Source of the DNA: Rosettibacter sp964572725
GTDB lineage: Bacteria; Bacteroidota; Ignavibacteria; Ignavibacteriales; Melioribacteraceae
Reading direction: 5' to 3'
NCBI GenBank assembly: GCA_964572725.1
Contig: CAZNFW010000022.1
Coordinates: forward strand, 1-46,796
DNA length: 46,796 nucleotides
The notes beneath the pieces are model-generated. The model searched no databases and was not told where the DNA came from. It saw only the letters and a list, made by a program, of their open reading frames with translations. The translations under genes were made by a program, and so were the position numbers. This document shows positions 45,861 to 46,796 of this stretch, in pieces; the stretch's first letter is position 1, and the number at the start of each line of letters is the position of its first letter.

Positions 45861-46778
45861 TTACAGAATTATTCTGTTAATTTTTAGTGAATCAAGATTT
45901 TTATTGCCCACTCCTAAATCATGAGCAAAATTTATGTATGAAATTTCATCCGGGTTTATACCAAATAATTTTGCAGCTGCAGCATCAGCAGCAACCATAT
46001 CTGTAGAAATTATTTGTGATTTCATTATGATTACATCTGACATTGATACTCCTCTTGGACCGTTACTCTTCAATACATAATATGCATCAACAATATTTAA
46101 ATCTGGTTTTCTGAAAGTACTGAAATCTGCTATACACTGATGTAAATCTGTTCTATGCCAGTAACCTCTGTCCCATACTGTTCCCATAAGATTTTTCATG
46201 CAAATAGTTAATCTTGTTGATCCATGATGTTTTAAGATGGGCATATTGATAAAGACATCACATTCGAGCAAAAGCTCATGTACTTTATCTTTTTTGAGTT
46301 TTCTGCCTTTTTTTATTTCAACATTTTGATAATAGCTCTCACTGTTAGCAGGCACAATTTCTCCACCTGCATCTTTAACAGCTTTTTCAATTCCGCTGTT
46401 TGTATAACATCTTCGCCAGTCGTCACATGTATGGTCAAATACATAAACTTTTTTTGCACCTGCGTTATAGCAATGTTCAATTACTCTGGCCACAAGTTTT
46501 GGATTTGTATTGCCTGCACGTTCTGGTACTACATCCCATCCAATGTTTGGCTTAATTAATACGGTTTGATTTTTTTTAACAAATGCTTTTATTCCACCTA
46601 AAGATTTAATTCCCTCGTCAAACATTCTATCGGGCTCTCCCCCTTTTACTGCAACAAGGTCGTATGGCAATGATGAATTAGATTCTTTCAGAACTAAATT
46701 GAAACCAGGGAATGTTAAAGATGCACTTAAAATAGTTCCTGCCTGGATACTTTTTCTTATAAACTCTCTGCGTTTCAT
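45861..46778 (-). CDS. DUF362 protein with Tat-like signal
   Basis: Exported protein of the DUF362 family; function unknown, often found beside iron-sulfur proteins. Seen: 305 aa starting MKRREFIRKSIQAG, a twin-arginine-like signal. DUF362 motifs are VLIKPNIGWD, VYVFDHTCDDWRRCYTNSGI, VFINMPILKHHGSTRLTICMKNLMGTVWDRG and STDMVAADAAAAKLFG. The stop lies 2 bases before the polyferredoxin start, so the two are one operon. Bacteroidota genomes commonly show the same pair, which suggests a joint redox role at the membrane (inference). The 5' end of the operon is at the window edge. Confidence 0.88.
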   Translation of the reverse strand: MKRREFIRKSIQAGTILSASLTFPGFNLVLKESNSSLPYDLVAVKGGEPDRMFDEGIKSLGGIKAFVKKNQTVLIKPNIGWDVVPERAGNTNPKLVARVIEHCYNAGAKKVYVFDHTCDDWRRCYTNSGIEKAVKDAGGEIVPANSESYYQNVEIKKGRKLKKDKVHELLLECDVFINMPILKHHGSTRLTICMKNLMGTVWDRGYWHRTDLHQCIADFSTFRKPDLNIVDAYYVLKSNGPRGVSMSDVIIMKSQIISTDMVAADAAAAKLFGINPDEISYINFAHDLGVGNKNLDSLKINRIIL

Positions 46779-46796
46779 TTTTTTTGCTCCGTTTAT

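Overview
The window looks like a low-GC chromosomal scaffold from an Ignavibacteria-like bacterium (Ignavibacteriota or a close relative in the Bacteroidota/Chlorobi group). The signs are: a type IX secretion (T9SS) sorting domain of the NYPNPFN type, a PorV-like barrel protein, promoters that fit the TTG-N20-TAnnTTTG pattern of this group, weak or variable Shine-Dalgarno sites, and intergenic space full of short palindromic repeats. This placement is inferred from protein style; there is no rRNA here. A 10-N gap (44893-44902) shows a draft assembly, probably metagenomic, so the single-base defects noted below may be real or may be errors.

Layout. 1-1560 (minus): a mercury-type operon with its own promoter: merR, a merT-merP fusion, and a small chimeric metal-binding (HMA) protein that shares its 3' end with the fusion. 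1811-4275 (plus): hemB and a frameshifted MFS transporter. 4276-5317: no genes, only decayed repeats. 5339-9099: a LytTR response regulator and a large two-component-propeller histidine kinase. 9697-13952 (minus): a hybrid histidine kinase broken by one nonsense codon and one frameshift. 14702-34416 (plus), with a regulator at 34691-35491 (minus): a 20-kb catabolic locus. 36095-42493: a housekeeping block (hotdog thioesterase, DUF1028 protein, FKBP isomerase, radical SAM protein, miaB, hemL). 43075-46778 (minus): an iron alcohol dehydrogenase, a polyferredoxin membrane protein split by the assembly gap, and a DUF362 protein.

The 20-kb locus is the most interesting part. Its first genes are agaS (galactosamine-6-P deaminase/isomerase), a kbaZ/gatZ-family gene, a DMT-type permease and a PfkB kinase. 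Next comes an envelope cassette: TonB-dependent receptor, large secreted protein with a T9SS-like end, PorV-like barrel, beta-propeller lipoprotein, and a LamG protein with a T9SS tail. Then come exported enzymes: two TIM-barrel proteins of unclear family, a GH36-like alpha-galactosidase/alpha-N-acetylgalactosaminidase and an exported amidohydrolase. A DeoR-family AgaR-like regulator ends the locus. Read together, this is a galactosamine or N-acetylgalactosamine glycan utilisation locus that lacks both SusD and a PTS. There is no kbaY aldolase and only one kinase, so the usual tagatose-bisphosphate route cannot be completed from these genes; the KbaZ-like protein may instead act as a tagatose-6-P 4-epimerase. 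The same 10-base word, cgaaaatcaa, lies in front of both agaS and agaR and is a candidate operator.
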